64,000 nucleotides of DNA from Legionella beliardensis (GTDB lineage: Bacteria > Pseudomonadota > Gammaproteobacteria > Legionellales > Legionellaceae). The notes under the pieces are model-generated. The model had not been told where the DNA came from. It did not search any database and saw nothing but the letters and a program-made list of their open reading frames with translations. A program made the translations under genes and the position numbers. Location: NCBI RefSeq assembly GCF_900452395.1, contig NZ_UGNV01000001.1, positions 2,839,501 to 2,903,500 on the forward strand, given 5' to 3'. Shown here one piece after another: positions 53,724 to 64,000 of this stretch (position 1 is the first letter of the stretch; every line of letters begins with the position of its first letter).

Positions 53724-54638
53724 CTACGCTTCAACAGGAATAGTGCTAAATCCAAAAGCGGGCTGATAAATTTCAGCATCAAAATAAGTATATTCCCATG
53801 CATCTTGCCGAACCATTAACTCTCGCAATAAGCGATTATTTAATTCGTGCCCTGATTTATAGCCTTCAAAAGCACCAATTAAACCACAGCCAAGCAAGTA
53901 TAAATCACCAATAGCATCTAATACTTTATGCGCTACAAACTCACTCTCAAAACGTAAACCGTCTTCATTTAAGATGCGATAATTATCTACGACAATAGCA
54001 TTATCTAAACTACCGCCTTTTGCTAAATCACATTCACGTAATTTTTCATAATCTGAAAGAAATCCAAATGTTCTAGCGCGGCAAACTTCTTTTACATAAG
54101 ACGTGGTAGAAAAATCAAAATTTGCCATTTGTGGTCTATCATTGAATACGGGATGATCGAAATCAATGGTAAACGAGATCTTATACCCATTATATGGCAA
54201 AAATTGCACATGCTTACCTTTGTCTTCTACACGAATGGGTTTTAAAATGCGGATAAACCGCTTAGCAGCACTTTGTTCCCGAATTCCCGCGGCCTGTATT
54301 AAAAATACAAAGGGCGCAGCACTTCCATCCATAATAGGAATCTCAGGGCCATTAATATCGATGTAGGCATTATCAATGCCTAAGCCTGCTAAGGCTGAGA
54401 GTAAATGCTCAACTGTAGCAACACGAACATTATTATAATGTAGTGACGTGCAAAGCATGGTATCGCTAACATTATCGTAACAGGCTGGGATTTCAACAAC
54501 GGGATTTAAATCAACACGTCTAAAAACAATACCCGTATTAATTGGGGCAGGTCTTATTTTAAGCTCGGCAGTTTCACCTGAATGTAAACCAACGCCTGTC
54601 AGTTGAACCATTTTCTTAGGAGTTCTTTGTTTCATCAT
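53724..54638 (-). CDS. lpxC: UDP-3-O-acyl-N-acetylglucosamine deacetylase LpxC
   Basis: The 304-aa Zn enzyme performs the committed step of lipid A synthesis. Zn ligands are in [28 protein letters not shown] (HKxxD) and the catalytic His in [16 protein letters not shown]. Length matches E. coli (305). It lies 114 bases downstream of ftsZ, the usual end of the dcw cluster. Confidence 0.97.
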   Translation of the reverse strand: MMKQRTPKKMVQLTGVGLHSGETAELKIRPAPINTGIVFRRVDLNPVVEIPACYDNVSDTMLCTSLHYNNVRVATVEHLLSALAGLGIDNAYIDINGPEIPIMDGSAAPFVFLIQAAGIREQSAAKRFIRILKPIRVEDKGKHVQFLPYNGYKISFTIDFDHPVFNDRPQMANFDFSTTSYVKEVCRARTFGFLSDYEKLRECDLAKGGSLDNAIVVDNYRILNEDGLRFESEFVAHKVLDAIGDLYLLGCGLIGAFEGYKSGHELNNRLLRELMVRQDAWEYTYFDAEIYQPAFGFSTIPVEA

Positions 54639-54752
54639 TCGGTGATCACCTTATTGATAACCTATTTTTAGGCAACAGACAGTTCCAGAATAGCAAAAAT
54701 TTATTGGCTAGTCTAATTTCTTGATTGTTAAGAAGCAGCTTGACACTACTTC

Positions 54753-55937
54753 TTATTCATCAACCCGTTCCTCTTGTCGACGCAAGAAAGCTGGAATATC
54801 CAAATAATCGACATCTGGAACAGAGGATTCAGCAGGCTTCTTCGCAACGGGAGCCGCAACTGAGGCTTGTTTGCGCATGACAGCAGGCCTATCTAATTGA
54901 TGGTAATCAAGCGAACCATCCAAACGCATTGAGTCTGTTATTCTTGCTTTAGAAGTACCTCCTTGTGCTCTTACGCGCTCACTTCCACCTAAGCCTGTAA
55001 CAATGACTGTTACCCGCATCTCATCCGTCATGTCAGGATCAATCACAGTGCCTACTACAACTGTAGCGTCATCAGAAATAAATTCTTTAACGACATCACC
55101 TACTTCTTCAAACTCACCAATTGACATATTTAATCCAGCAGTAATATTGACCAATATGCCTTTTGCACCAGAAAAATTGACATCTTCTAACAGCGGCGAA
55201 GCAATTGCTGCTTCAGCAGCTTGGCGGGCGCGTTGTTCGCCTGTAGCGCTACCTGTGCCCATCATGGCCATACCCATTTCAGACATTACCGTTCTTACGT
55301 CAGCAAAGTCAACGTTAATTAAACCAGGTCTAGTGATTAGATCGGCAATCCCTTTCACAGCGCCAAGTAACACATTATTCGCTGCTTTAAATGCATTTAA
55401 AAGTGTAATATTTTTACCTAAAACACTTAACAGTTTATTATTAGGAATGGTAATTAAAGAATCAACATGCTCTGCTAAGCGCCGGATACCTTCATCTGCC
55501 GCTAAGGCACGTTGCTTGCCTTCAAATGAGAAAGGCTTGGTTACTACAGCGACTGTAAGGATATTTAATTCTTTAGCTACTTCAGCAAATACAGGTGCCG
55601 CGCCAGTACCTGTGCCTCCGCCCATACCTGCTGTAATAAATACCATGTCTGCGCCTTCAAGAACTTCCCGAATTCTTTCTTTATCCTCTTCCGCAGCTTC
55701 ACGACCAATTTTAGGATTAGCGCCTGCGCCTAATCCTTTCGTTAATTCTTCACCCAATTGAATATGGATTTTAGCACTTGAATTTTTTAAAGCTTGTGCG
55801 TCAGTATTTGCACAAATAAATTCTACACCTTCAATATTTTCACTTACCATGTGCTCAAGAGCGTTACCGCCACCGCCGCCAACGCCTACTACTTTGATAA
55901 TGGCACTGTTCTCCTGGCATTGCGTCAATTCAAACAT
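54753..55937 (-). CDS. ftsZ: Cell division protein FtsZ
   Basis: The 394-aa tubulin-like GTPase forms the division ring. GTP-binding: [14 protein letters not shown] and the tubulin signature [13 protein letters not shown]7-loop [11 protein letters not shown]. The C-terminal peptide [12 protein letters not shown] binds FtsA/ZipA. AGAGGAGAGG lies before the ATG. It is preceded by ftsA with a 100-base gap that may hold a promoter. Confidence 0.98.
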   Translation of the reverse strand: MFELTQCQENSAIIKVVGVGGGGGNALEHMVSENIEGVEFICANTDAQALKNSSAKIHIQLGEELTKGLGAGANPKIGREAAEEDKERIREVLEGADMVFITAGMGGGTGTGAAPVFAEVAKELNILTVAVVTKPFSFEGKQRALAADEGIRRLAEHVDSLITIPNNKLLSVLGKNITLLNAFKAANNVLLGAVKGIADLITRPGLINVDFADVRTVMSEMGMAMMGTGSATGEQRARQAAEAAIASPLLEDVNFSGAKGILVNITAGLNMSIGEFEEVGDVVKEFISDDATVVVGTVIDPDMTDEMRVTVIVTGLGGSERVRAQGGTSKARITDSMRLDGSLDYHQLDRPAVMRKQASVAAPVAKKPAESSVPDVDYLDIPAFLRRQEERVDE

Positions 55938-56037
55938 TACTGCCTCTCCTCTAAATTCTGTCGATTCGTTAAACCTAATTCGCTAATTTTAGTCAGCATC
56001 TATCTTGTAATTTGATATCTAACTTGCGTTAACTAGG

Positions 56038-57276
56038 TTAGAAATTACCTTGAAACCATTCCCTCATTCGCGACCAAACGCTTTTGCTTGTATCATTTAA
56101 AATAGGTGCACTATATCCACCTTCATACTGCTGCTTATAACCATGTAATAACAGACCAACGCCAGTCGCAAGAGCAGGATTAGCTGTCGCTTCAGCTAAA
56201 CCAGACACATGGTGTGCACAACCATGGCGGACAGGCATTTCAAATGTCATCTCTGCTAGCTCAATGCCTCCTTGTACACTTGCGCCACCCCCAGTCATCA
56301 CCATACCTGCTGCAATTCTGTCCTCAAAACCACTACGTCGTAATTCATTTCTTACTAAATAAAATAATTCTTCATAACGAGCAGAAACAACATCCGCAAG
56401 CGCTTTAGCAGATATTTTACGCCCTGGCCGTTCGTTTACGCTCATTACCTCTATCATGTTATTATCACTTGCTAATTCCGGCATTGCACAAGCATGCCTC
56501 ACTTTAATGGCTTCTGCAGCCTTTGTGGGGGTACGCAAAGCCATGGCAATATCATTGGTGACCTGATCACCTGCTATTGGAATAACCGCTGTATGTTGGA
56601 TAGCGCCCGCTGCAAAAACAGCAATATCGGTCGTACCGCCACCAATATCAATTAGGCAAACACCAAGTTCCTTTTCATCATCAGTTAATACGGCATGACT
56701 TGAGGCCAGTTGCTCAAGAATAATATCGCTTACCTCTAAGCCACAACGACGCACACATTTTGCAATATTTTGCGCAGCACTCACAGCCCCAGTTACAATA
56801 TGTACTCTTGCTTCTAAACGCACACCAGCCATGCCAGCTGGTTCACGTATACTGCCTTGGTTATCAATGATAAATTCTTGCGGCAGAATATGTAAAATTT
56901 TCTGATCAGCAGGAATAACAACCGCTTTTGCCGCTTCAATAACACGCTCTACGTCTGCCGGCGAAACCTCATGATCACGTATGGCAACAATCCCATGTGA
57001 ATTGAGGCTACGTATATGACTTCCTGCAATACCCGCATAAACAGTACGTACCTCACAACCTGCCATAAGTTCAGCTTCTTGTACAGCCCGTTGAATTGAA
57101 TTAACTGTTGCTTCAATATCAACAACAACGCCTCGCTTTAATCCTCGGGAGGGATGACGACCTATACCGATAATTTCAATAGCGCCATCTTGCGTCACTT
57201 CACCTATTAGAGCAACAACTTTTGAGGTACCTATATCCAAGCCGGTGATGATATTTCTTTCTGATTTTTTAGCCAT
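56038..57276 (-). CDS. ftsA: Cell division protein FtsA
   Basis: The actin-like membrane tether of FtsZ is 412 aa from ATG 57276, which has GGGAAG just upstream and lies 10 bases after the ftsQ stop. A longer frame to 57375 would overlap ftsQ and is not used. Seen: NIITGLDIGTSKVVALIGE, the 1C domain, IDIGGGTTDIAVF and VMTGGGASVQG. The C-terminal amphipathic helix is VWSRMREWFQGNF. Confidence 0.97.
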   Translation of the reverse strand: MAKKSERNIITGLDIGTSKVVALIGEVTQDGAIEIIGIGRHPSRGLKRGVVVDIEATVNSIQRAVQEAELMAGCEVRTVYAGIAGSHIRSLNSHGIVAIRDHEVSPADVERVIEAAKAVVIPADQKILHILPQEFIIDNQGSIREPAGMAGVRLEARVHIVTGAVSAAQNIAKCVRRCGLEVSDIILEQLASSHAVLTDDEKELGVCLIDIGGGTTDIAVFAAGAIQHTAVIPIAGDQVTNDIAMALRTPTKAAEAIKVRHACAMPELASDNNMIEVMSVNERPGRKISAKALADVVSARYEELFYLVRNELRRSGFEDRIAAGMVMTGGGASVQGGIELAEMTFEMPVRHGCAHHVSGLAEATANPALATGVGLLLHGYKQQYEGGYSAPILNDTSKSVWSRMREWFQGNF

Positions 57277-57286
57277 TATCTTCCCG

Positions 57287-58006
57287 TTATTTTTTCCATT
57301 GCACCGCCATGCCACGCGGATAACGTAAATCAACGCTTGCCATTTGTTCTGGCTTATCTGATAAAACGCCTGCAAAAACGGCAGGATATGCCTTACAGAA
57401 TCGATTTATTCTCATTTCAAGATCGCGTTTACCCAATCGCAACTGAATCCCATTAGAAAGTGTGAGGTCCCAAGCACCATTTTCACGCCATTCTAAAGCT
57501 GTTGCATATAAATCATAGTTATTTAATATCTTACTCATTTTTTTAAAAACTTGTAAGACTTGTTGATACTGATTCGCAGGTCCTTTTAATTGCGGCAATA
57601 ATGGGTCAACTAGTTCAGTTCCGCCATCAAATATTTCGCCCTCGTCAGTAAGCATTGCATTATTCCAAATTGCAATGGGTTTTTTTTCTATTAATTTAAT
57701 TTTTAAAGTATCTGGCCAAACCCGCTCTATTTGAACATGCTTAATCCAAGCTAAAGAGGAAAAGGCAGCATGTAGGCGATTAACTGATAATGAAAAAAAA
57801 CTAGCGTCACCAAATTCTTCTAAAATAGATTCTAATTGCTTATGAGAAATATGATTATAAGCAGCTGCTATTTTAACTGTATTAATGGGAAAACGTTCTG
57901 CGTCAGCAATAAATAAATAAATTAATCGAGCAGCAAGGCAAAGTGCACAAAGAACTAAAAAAGTCAGCAAACTTGCATAGCGTAATTGGCCTTTATGCGC
58001 ACTCAT
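57287..58006 (-). CDS. ftsQ: Cell division protein FtsQ
   Basis: The 239-aa bitopic inner-membrane protein has a short cytoplasmic start (SAHKGQLRYA), one TM helix (about 11-32), a POTRA domain (INTVKIAAAYNHISHKQLESILEE ... IERVWPDTLKIKLIEKKPIAIW) and the beta domain (LRLGKRDLEMRINRFCKAYPAV). It links FtsA/FtsK to FtsB/FtsL. Flanked by ddl and ftsA in the usual dcw order. Confidence 0.95.
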   Translation of the reverse strand: MSAHKGQLRYASLLTFLVLCALCLAARLIYLFIADAERFPINTVKIAAAYNHISHKQLESILEEFGDASFFSLSVNRLHAAFSSLAWIKHVQIERVWPDTLKIKLIEKKPIAIWNNAMLTDEGEIFDGGTELVDPLLPQLKGPANQYQQVLQVFKKMSKILNNYDLYATALEWRENGAWDLTLSNGIQLRLGKRDLEMRINRFCKAYPAVFAGVLSDKPEQMASVDLRYPRGMAVQWKK

Positions 58007-58071
58007 CTCTCTCTTGCCTATTTAATGATATGTATAAAATAATTAATTATATTAAACGAAAAACCACCTAA

Positions 58072-59169
58072 TTATTGATAGCTTGTTACTAAGTTTTTTC
58101 GGCAATTTTGATGCACCAACGCTAGATTAATTAATTGATCTAAAAGTGCTGGGTATTCTAATCCACTTGCCTGCCATAACTTAGGATACATGCTAATTGA
58201 GGTAAATCCGGGTAACGTATTTATTTCATTGAAATAAATTTTACCTGATTCTTCATTTACAAAAAAATCAATTCGCGCCATGCCCTTACACTTTAAATGA
58301 ATAAAAATATCAGCAGCTATTTTTTGTAATTGACTTAGCAAATCAGATGTTAAATTCGCTGGTATAAACAATTCTGTTTGGTGACTTTCTAAATATTTAG
58401 CAGTGTAAGAATAAAACCCATCTGGGTGATTAACTTTTATTTCACCTGCAATACTTACGTGAGGCGTACTATTTGGCTTTAAATTCTCAAGGGCCGCAAG
58501 TTCAATTTCACGTCCGTTAATATATTCCTCCACAAGGATGGTGTCATCATAACGAAATGCATCCTCTATTGCTAAGTACAAAGCGTCTAAATTAGTTACT
58601 TTATGAGTACCAACACTTGAGCCTAGAGAACATGGTTTAACAAATAAGGGCCAGCCCAACTCACTACTAACTTGCTGGCAGAATTGCTGCCTTTCAGCAT
58701 GATTACTATGCCAAGATAAAACCCGGTATTGAGCACAATGGATATCACCATTTACACAGACTAAGCGTCTAGCCATGTCTTTATCCATACCAATTGCTGA
58801 AGATAAAACATCGCAACCAACATAGGCAACACCAGCTAATTTTAATAGCCCTTGTAAACAACCATCTTCATACAATGGCCCATGCACAACTGGAAAAACA
58901 ACGTCAACATCAATGGCTGGATAACCATTTAAAAGAAAATTAGCAAGCGGTTTAGAGCGGGGAGTTACAACCGGTAAACGCTCTTTAAAGGCTAATAAGT
59001 CAGTATATTCATTTAAATAAAAACGACCTTCTTTATCCATGCCTATTGGAATAATATTATATTTAGTACTATCAAGTTCAGATAAAACAGATGCTGCAGA
59101 AATTAAAGAGATTTCATGCTCGCCTGACTTACCTCCGTATAAGAGGGCTAGGTTAATAAGTTTAGACAT
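58072..59169 (-). CDS. ddl: D-alanine--D-alanine ligase
   Basis: The 365-aa ATP-grasp ligase makes D-Ala-D-Ala for murein. Seen: [62 protein letters not shown] and [19 protein letters not shown]. About 60 residues longer than E. coli DdlB (306) and closer to the DdlA-type length (364). It follows murB with a 1-base overlap. Confidence 0.96.
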   Translation of the reverse strand: MSKLINLALLYGGKSGEHEISLISAASVLSELDSTKYNIIPIGMDKEGRFYLNEYTDLLAFKERLPVVTPRSKPLANFLLNGYPAIDVDVVFPVVHGPLYEDGCLQGLLKLAGVAYVGCDVLSSAIGMDKDMARRLVCVNGDIHCAQYRVLSWHSNHAERQQFCQQVSSELGWPLFVKPCSLGSSVGTHKVTNLDALYLAIEDAFRYDDTILVEEYINGREIELAALENLKPNSTPHVSIAGEIKVNHPDGFYSYTAKYLESHQTELFIPANLTSDLLSQLQKIAADIFIHLKCKGMARIDFFVNEESGKIYFNEINTLPGFTSISMYPKLWQASGLEYPALLDQLINLALVHQNCRKNLVTSYQ

Positions 59170-60080
59170 TAATGGTCTCCAATGATATGTACTTCACGGA
59201 TAAGTTCGATTGAGGTTTGCTGGCTGACAGTATCGCGAACCAAAATAATTAGCGCCTCAATATCCTTTGCTGACGCCTGCCCTTCTTGATTAATAATGAA
59301 ATTTGCATGCTTAGTAGAGACAGTGGCGCCTCCTAGTTGCTTGCCTTTAAGTCCACACGACTCAATAAGAATAGCTGCATAATTGGCAGGAGGGTTTCTA
59401 AAGACTGAACCACAATTATATTCATTTGTTGGCTGCGTATTAGCTCGGTGTGCTAACAATTCTTTAATCATTTGCAAGGATTTTTCTTTTTCTCCTTTAA
59501 CAAGCTTACACGTTGCCGCCACAAACCATTCATCTTCGGCTAAACCGTCAACATGACGATACGCAATGGTAAATTCTTCTGGCTTACGAATACGTCGAAT
59601 ACCTTGGCGATTAATTGTTTCTACCTCAGCAATAAATTGCCAAGTTTCACTGCCAAAACAACCAGCATTCATACGTAAAGCCCCGCCCATGGTGCCTGGT
59701 ATACCCGCCCAAAATTCACCACCTGAGAGTGAATTACGAGCGCAGAACCTAGCCATGGTTGCACAAGAAACGCCCGCTTCAACACGTATATAATTTTCAT
59801 TCAAAATAGCTATTTCTTTTAAACACCCTTGAGTTAGGATAACTGTTCCGGCAAAACCGCCATCTCTAATTAGTGAATTACTGCCTAATCCTAACCATAA
59901 AATAGGCTCTCCCGGGGGAAGTTGCTTAAGAAATGATGCTAAATCATCAATATTAACTGGTTTATATAGCTGTCGTGCCTTGCCTCCTACACGCCACGTC
60001 GTATATGAAGCTAATGATTCATTAAACAGCAACTGGCCTTGATAACCCCTGTTATCTATTGAATTTAAATTATTATTCAT
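59169..60080 (-). CDS. murB: UDP-N-acetylenolpyruvoylglucosamine reductase MurB
   Basis: The 303-aa FAD enzyme completes UDP-MurNAc. Type II MurB (length about 300, lacks the type I insertion): [58 protein letters not shown] with catalytic Ser and [14 protein letters not shown]. It overlaps murC by 4 bases and ddl by 1. Confidence 0.95.
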   Translation of the reverse strand: MNNNLNSIDNRGYQGQLLFNESLASYTTWRVGGKARQLYKPVNIDDLASFLKQLPPGEPILWLGLGSNSLIRDGGFAGTVILTQGCLKEIAILNENYIRVEAGVSCATMARFCARNSLSGGEFWAGIPGTMGGALRMNAGCFGSETWQFIAEVETINRQGIRRIRKPEEFTIAYRHVDGLAEDEWFVAATCKLVKGEKEKSLQMIKELLAHRANTQPTNEYNCGSVFRNPPANYAAILIESCGLKGKQLGGATVSTKHANFIINQEGQASAKDIEALIILVRDTVSQQTSIELIREVHIIGDH

Positions 60081-61498
60081 GCTGTTTCTCGTAAAGTTTG
60101 CAATAGACTTACTGCTAATTGCCCTACATTACCTGCACCTTGCATTAAAATAACATCATTATCTGTCACTAATTCATCTAACGTCTGGCTAAGATTTTTC
60201 TCATTAACTAACTGCGCATTTGGACATTTTATGCGTATTTTTGCCAGCAGTGCTTGGCTAGATACCTCAGGAATTGCTGGTTCGCCAGCTGAATAAATAT
60301 CCATTAATAATAATTGATCTGCTAAACCTAATGCATTAACAAATTGCTCAAACAGAGCCTGCGTTCGGCTATAACGATGGGGTTGGAAAACATGAATTAA
60401 GCGTTTATCAGGCCAAACTTGGCGAAATGCTTTAAGTGTTGAGATAATTTCTTTTGGGTGATGCCCGTAATCATCTACAATAATTGCCTTACCTTTTTCA
60501 AATTTTCTCTCTCCAAGTATTTGAAAACGGCGGCCGACCCCTTGAAATTTTGCCAAACCTTGGATGATTGAGTTGTCATCCACACCTAACTCAGTTGCTA
60601 TTGTAATTGCAGCTAAAGCATTTAAAACATTATGCTGACCTGGCCAATGAAATTTAATGGTTAATGGTTGATGCGGGCTTGGCCTTTGTACTGTAAATTC
60701 ACTTAATAGCCCATTTTGAGTCCAACTCACGGCGCGATAATGCGCTTCTTCACGAAAACCATAGGTCAATGTTGGTCGCTCGATTGCTGGCATGATACGC
60801 CTTACTTCTTCATCTTCAAGACATACCACAGCAAGCCCATAAAAAGGTAGGTGATGTAGAAACTCAATAAAAGTATTACGTAAATTATCAAAATTATTAT
60901 TGTAAGTTCCCATATGATCAGCATCAATGTTAGTAACCACAGCCATCATAGGCTTTAAGTAAAGAAAAGATGCATCACTTTCATCGGCTTCTGCAACTAA
61001 ATACGCCGACTTACCTAACTGTGCATTTGTACCAGAACTATTTAATTTACCACCAATAATAAAACTGGGATCATAGCCGCCTTCCGCTAGCAAGCTACTG
61101 ACTAAGCTTGTTGTGGTTGTTTTTCCGTGCGTACCAGCAATCGCAATACCATGACGGAATCGCATTAATTCAGCAAGCATGACAGCGCGAGGAATAACAG
61201 GAATAAATTGCTCATGCGCTGCAATAATCTCTGGGTTATCAGTTAAAATTGCTGTAGAACGCACAACAACATCAGCGCCAACAATATTCTCGGCTCGATG
61301 ACCTATGAAAACAGTAATCCCGAGCGCTTGCAAATGTTGCACAGCACGATTTTCACTGATATCAGAACCCGTAATTCGATAACCATCATTATGTAGAACT
61401 TCAGCAATGCCACACATACCGGCACCACCAATTCCTACAAAATGAATTTGTTCTACACGCCCCATCCTTGGCGGAAGAAAATGTCCTAAACTTTCCAC
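60077..61498 (-). CDS. murC: UDP-N-acetylmuramate--L-alanine ligase MurC
   Basis: The 473-aa ATP-dependent ligase adds L-Ala to UDP-MurNAc. Seen: HFVGIGGAGMCGIAEVL (Rossmann-like), P-loop GTHGKTTTTSL, EADESDASFL and DDYGHHPKEI. The start lies 12 bases after the ftsW stop, so the usual murG is missing from between them. Confidence 0.97.
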   Translation of the reverse strand: MESLGHFLPPRMGRVEQIHFVGIGGAGMCGIAEVLHNDGYRITGSDISENRAVQHLQALGITVFIGHRAENIVGADVVVRSTAILTDNPEIIAAHEQFIPVIPRAVMLAELMRFRHGIAIAGTHGKTTTTSLVSSLLAEGGYDPSFIIGGKLNSSGTNAQLGKSAYLVAEADESDASFLYLKPMMAVVTNIDADHMGTYNNNFDNLRNTFIEFLHHLPFYGLAVVCLEDEEVRRIMPAIERPTLTYGFREEAHYRAVSWTQNGLLSEFTVQRPSPHQPLTIKFHWPGQHNVLNALAAITIATELGVDDNSIIQGLAKFQGVGRRFQILGERKFEKGKAIIVDDYGHHPKEIISTLKAFRQVWPDKRLIHVFQPHRYSRTQALFEQFVNALGLADQLLLMDIYSAGEPAIPEVSSQALLAKIRIKCPNAQLVNEKNLSQTLDELVTDNDVILMQGAGNVGQLAVSLLQTLRETA

Positions 61499-61510
61499 AA
61501 CATTCCCCTT

Positions 61511-62692
61511 TTATAAAGTCGGCGATCGCAATCCAAGTGATTGCCAACGATTCTCGTGATCAATGCGTAATAATAAAGCAATAACCACACAATTGACCAC
61601 CACACTAGCACCACCATAACTTAACATTGGCAATGTTAAACCCTTTGTTGGTAGTAGCCCAGAATTTACGCCCATATTAATAGCTGCTTGTAACCCTAGC
61701 CAAAAGGTCAAACCATAAGCAGTAAAAGCAGAAAAGAAACGATCTTGGCTGTAGGCTGTGTAACCGATTGATAAGCCTCGCAGCACCAGTATACTATACA
61801 AAGCAAGAACTAATAGAACACCTAAAAGTCCTAATTCTTCCGCTAAAACTGCGAAGAGAAAATCTGTATGCGCTTCAGGTAAATAAAATAATTTTTGTAC
61901 GCTATCACCTAATCCTACCCCAAGCCAACCTCCGCGTCCAAAAGCGATTAAAGATTGGGTTAATTGATACCCACTATTAAATTGATCAGCCCACGGATCA
62001 AGAAAAGCGGTTAAGCGAGCAACGCGATAGGGCGAAGAGACAGCGAGAATAGCTAAGCAACAGACGACACCTATAAGCAGACCTACATAATAACGTAATT
62101 TCACGCCTGCTAAAAATAGCATAGCCATCACTGTTCCAGCAATAACCACGGTCGCACCAAAATCCGGCTCCATTAAAAGTAACACAGCGATTAAGCTTAA
62201 AATAATCATAGGCTTAACGAAGCCAAAAATCGATTTTTCAATTGTTTTTTGCTGGCGAACTAAATAACCGGCAATGTAAAAAATCATAATTAATTTCGTT
62301 AATTCTGAAACTTGAATACCAATAGGGCCTAATGACAACCATCTGCGGCTGCCATTTACCGTATGACCAATGCCCGGGAGTAGAACGGCCATGAGCATAA
62401 GAAAACAAATTAAAAGCAGAGGCATGCTACTTTTTTCCCAAACACTACTGTCTATGCGCATTACAATTAAAGCAAGGAAAAGGCCAACAAAAAGATAGAT
62501 AAATTGACGAATCAAAAAGTGAAAAGGATTATGATAATATTTTGTCGAAATCATCACAGAACTTGACGCAACCATCATCAGTCCAATAATAATTAATCCA
62601 AGTACAGCGCTCATTAACCATTTATCATACAAAGCCAACGGCTTATTTGTTGGTTTACCTCGTTGCGTATAATGACGTGGTTGCATAGTCAC
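61511..62692 (-). CDS. ftsW: SEDS glycosyltransferase FtsW
   Basis: The 393-aa inner-membrane murein polymerase of the divisome has about 10 TM helices. Conserved SEDS blocks: LMVASSSVMIS near the start, GPIGIQVSELTKL, MEPDFGATVVI, SLIAFGRGGWLGVGLGDSVQKLFYLPEAHTDFLFAVLAEELG and GLLPTKGLTLPMLSYGGAS. Start overlaps the murD stop by 4 bases. Confidence 0.96.
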   Translation of the reverse strand: MTMQPRHYTQRGKPTNKPLALYDKWLMSAVLGLIIIGLMMVASSSVMISTKYYHNPFHFLIRQFIYLFVGLFLALIVMRIDSSVWEKSSMPLLLICFLMLMAVLLPGIGHTVNGSRRWLSLGPIGIQVSELTKLIMIFYIAGYLVRQQKTIEKSIFGFVKPMIILSLIAVLLLMEPDFGATVVIAGTVMAMLFLAGVKLRYYVGLLIGVVCCLAILAVSSPYRVARLTAFLDPWADQFNSGYQLTQSLIAFGRGGWLGVGLGDSVQKLFYLPEAHTDFLFAVLAEELGLLGVLLVLALYSILVLRGLSIGYTAYSQDRFFSAFTAYGLTFWLGLQAAINMGVNSGLLPTKGLTLPMLSYGGASVVVNCVVIALLLRIDHENRWQSLGLRSPTL

Positions 62693-64000
62693 AAGTTACC
62701 TACTAGGTTCATAAATACTTCTCCACGATGATTAAAATCGCGAAACATATCTTGACTTGCGCAAGCAGGTGATAATAAGACAATATCGCCAGGTTTGGCT
62801 TGTAAAGAAGCTATATCAATGGCTTCTTCTAAGCTTGTAGCATGTAATGAAGAAACGCTGCCTTTAATCGCTTGTTCAATTTTATGCGCATCTGCTCCAA
62901 TCAAAATAACTGCGCGAACAAACTGATTAAGCGCTGGTTTAAGCTCACTGAAATCCGCACCTTTCCCTAAGCCTCCTGCAATCAGAACTATTTTTCCTTG
63001 CATGGCACCGCCAATTCCTAAAACGGCGGAAATAGTTGCCCCTATGTTAGTGCCTTTTGAATCATTAATCCAATCAACCCCATTTAACGTTCTAACCCAT
63101 TGGCAACGATGAGTAAGCCCTGAGAAAGATTTTAAAATGGCTACCATAGCGTCTATTTTTATACCTGCTGTCGATGCCAGTGCACAGGCCGCTAACGCAT
63201 TCTGCCAATTATGCTTACCTTTTAAGCGCAGCAAATCAACAGCAAGAATAGGTTTATTACCTTGTGCTAAAAAATAAGTGCTATCTTTTTGTATAATACC
63301 CCAATTTTCTGCTTCTGGAGCATCTAAACCATAGCTAATTAACTTAGCATCCCTTGCAGCTTCAAGAGGATAAGTTTGCTTATCATCACGGTTATAAATA
63401 TTTACTTTCGAGCGTAAATAGATACGTTGTTTAGCGGCAATATAAGCGTTAAGGGTAAAATGCCTATCTAGATGATCAGGGGAAATATTTAAAATAGTAG
63501 CCGCAACTGGCGCTAATGAGAAAAGTAAATCTAATTGAAAACTAGATAATTCTAACACCCATAAATCATATTGTTCATCATTATCCAATAAATCAAGAAC
63601 CGGCAACCCAATATTGCCAGCTACGGCAACTTTTAGCCCTGCAGCGCGAGCCATTTCGCCAACCAAGGTCGTTACCGTAGATTTACCATTTGTCCCAGTA
63701 ATTGCAATAACAGGCGCGCTAACTTCTCTAGCAAAGCATTCTATATCGCCAATAATAGGAATACCTAAACGTCGAGCTTCCATAAAAACAGGTATATCTA
63801 AGGCGACACCGGGGCTTGCAATAATTTCTTTTAATTGCGGGTAAACACTGGCAGGCAAATCTTCCAAAAAGACCTCAACCCCAGGAAAATGATGAATAAA
63901 TTCATCTAAATTACCTACTTCCTTACGAGTATCATAAAAAATAAATGGTAATTGGCGTCTTTGCAAATAACTAGCAATTGAATGGCCTGTCTTGCCTAAA
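62689..64000 (-). CDS. murD: UDP-N-acetylmuramoylalanine--D-glutamate ligase MurD, N-terminus outside window
   Basis: The frame continues to the right edge, reading LGKTGHSIASYLQRRQ, so the true start lies beyond 64000. Seen: ATP-binding ITGTNGKSTVTTL, ELSSFQLD, NISPDHLDRH, INDSKGTNIGAT and LLSPACASQDMF. It adds D-Glu to UDP-MurNAc-L-Ala. About 437 residues are visible, so only a few N-terminal residues are missing. It is coupled to ftsW by a 4-base overlap. Confidence 0.96.
   Translation of the reverse strand, partial: LGKTGHSIASYLQRRQLPFIFYDTRKEVGNLDEFIHHFPGVEVFLEDLPASVYPQLKEIIASPGVALDIPVFMEARRLGIPIIGDIECFAREVSAPVIAITGTNGKSTVTTLVGEMARAAGLKVAVAGNIGLPVLDLLDNDEQYDLWVLELSSFQLDLLFSLAPVAATILNISPDHLDRHFTLNAYIAAKQRIYLRSKVNIYNRDDKQTYPLEAARDAKLISYGLDAPEAENWGIIQKDSTYFLAQGNKPILAVDLLRLKGKHNWQNALAACALASTAGIKIDAMVAILKSFSGLTHRCQWVRTLNGVDWINDSKGTNIGATISAVLGIGGAMQGKIVLIAGGLGKGADFSELKPALNQFVRAVILIGADAHKIEQAIKGSVSSLHATSLEEAIDIASLQAKPGDIVLLSPACASQDMFRDFNHRGEVFMNLVGNL

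Noticed and set aside
57276-57375. N-terminal extension of FtsA by 33 residues
   Set aside because: It overlaps ftsQ, is unlike any FtsA N-terminus, and a ribosome binding site precedes the ATG at 57276.

Overview
The window is low-GC, gene-dense gammaproteobacterial DNA and looks like a Legionella or close relative. The housekeeping blocks are def-fmt-rsmB, a LysM gene-dprA-smg-topA, and murD-ftsW-murC-murB-ddl-ftsQ-ftsA-ftsZ-lpxC. They sit beside genes typical of Legionellaceae: homospermidine synthase, a DUF4949-like secreted protein and two very large predicted cytoplasmic proteins that resemble Dot/Icm substrates. The genus is inferred from gene content and order; no rRNA gene is present.

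Left part (1-20 kb, mostly minus strand). A complete chemosensory operon runs cheW-cheR(TPR)-cheW-MCP-cheA(REC)-cheB-cheY-cheC and ends in a PAS-GGDEF gene cut by the window edge. Upstream lies a 1325-aa coiled-coil protein, then a region with three same-orientation copies of a ~172-bp inverted-repeat element (12849, 14013, 16272). These surround an endonuclease I gene, a 178-aa orphan, truD and a broken Schlafen/AlbA-type regulator. An S66 peptidase and nhaA follow.

Integrated element (20281-26908). A 6.6-kb element is inserted in a tRNA-Pro(GGG) gene and bounded by a perfect 45-bp direct repeat. It carries a tyrosine recombinase, a type IV AbiEi/AbiEii toxin-antitoxin pair with an inverted-repeat operator, an iteron/DnaA-box region resembling a replication origin, a small winged-helix-like protein, a Clp-fold serine protease and a DUF2158 protein. 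Near its right end is a sequence with every core nucleotide of a type I hammerhead self-cleaving ribozyme (26351-26403), followed by further stem-loops. The flank left of attL resembles the inside of attR, which suggests an older element once occupied the same site.

Middle (27-40 kb). A glutaryl-CoA-dehydrogenase-like gene overlaps a fused E1 alpha/beta 2-oxoacid dehydrogenase gene. Then come a tiny lipoprotein, a KGG stress protein behind TGACA palindromes, a 1240-aa effector-like protein, an alpha/beta hydrolase, a DUF4949-like secreted protein, a cluster of palindromic repeats, PBP4, an orphan ParB and a CPBP protease.

Right part (40-64 kb). Conserved translation, DNA-processing, topoisomerase and cell-division genes are broken only by small repeats and by a DUF2845 gene, homospermidine synthase, an APH-family kinase and a PH-domain protein. 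murG is missing from its usual place between ftsW and murC.
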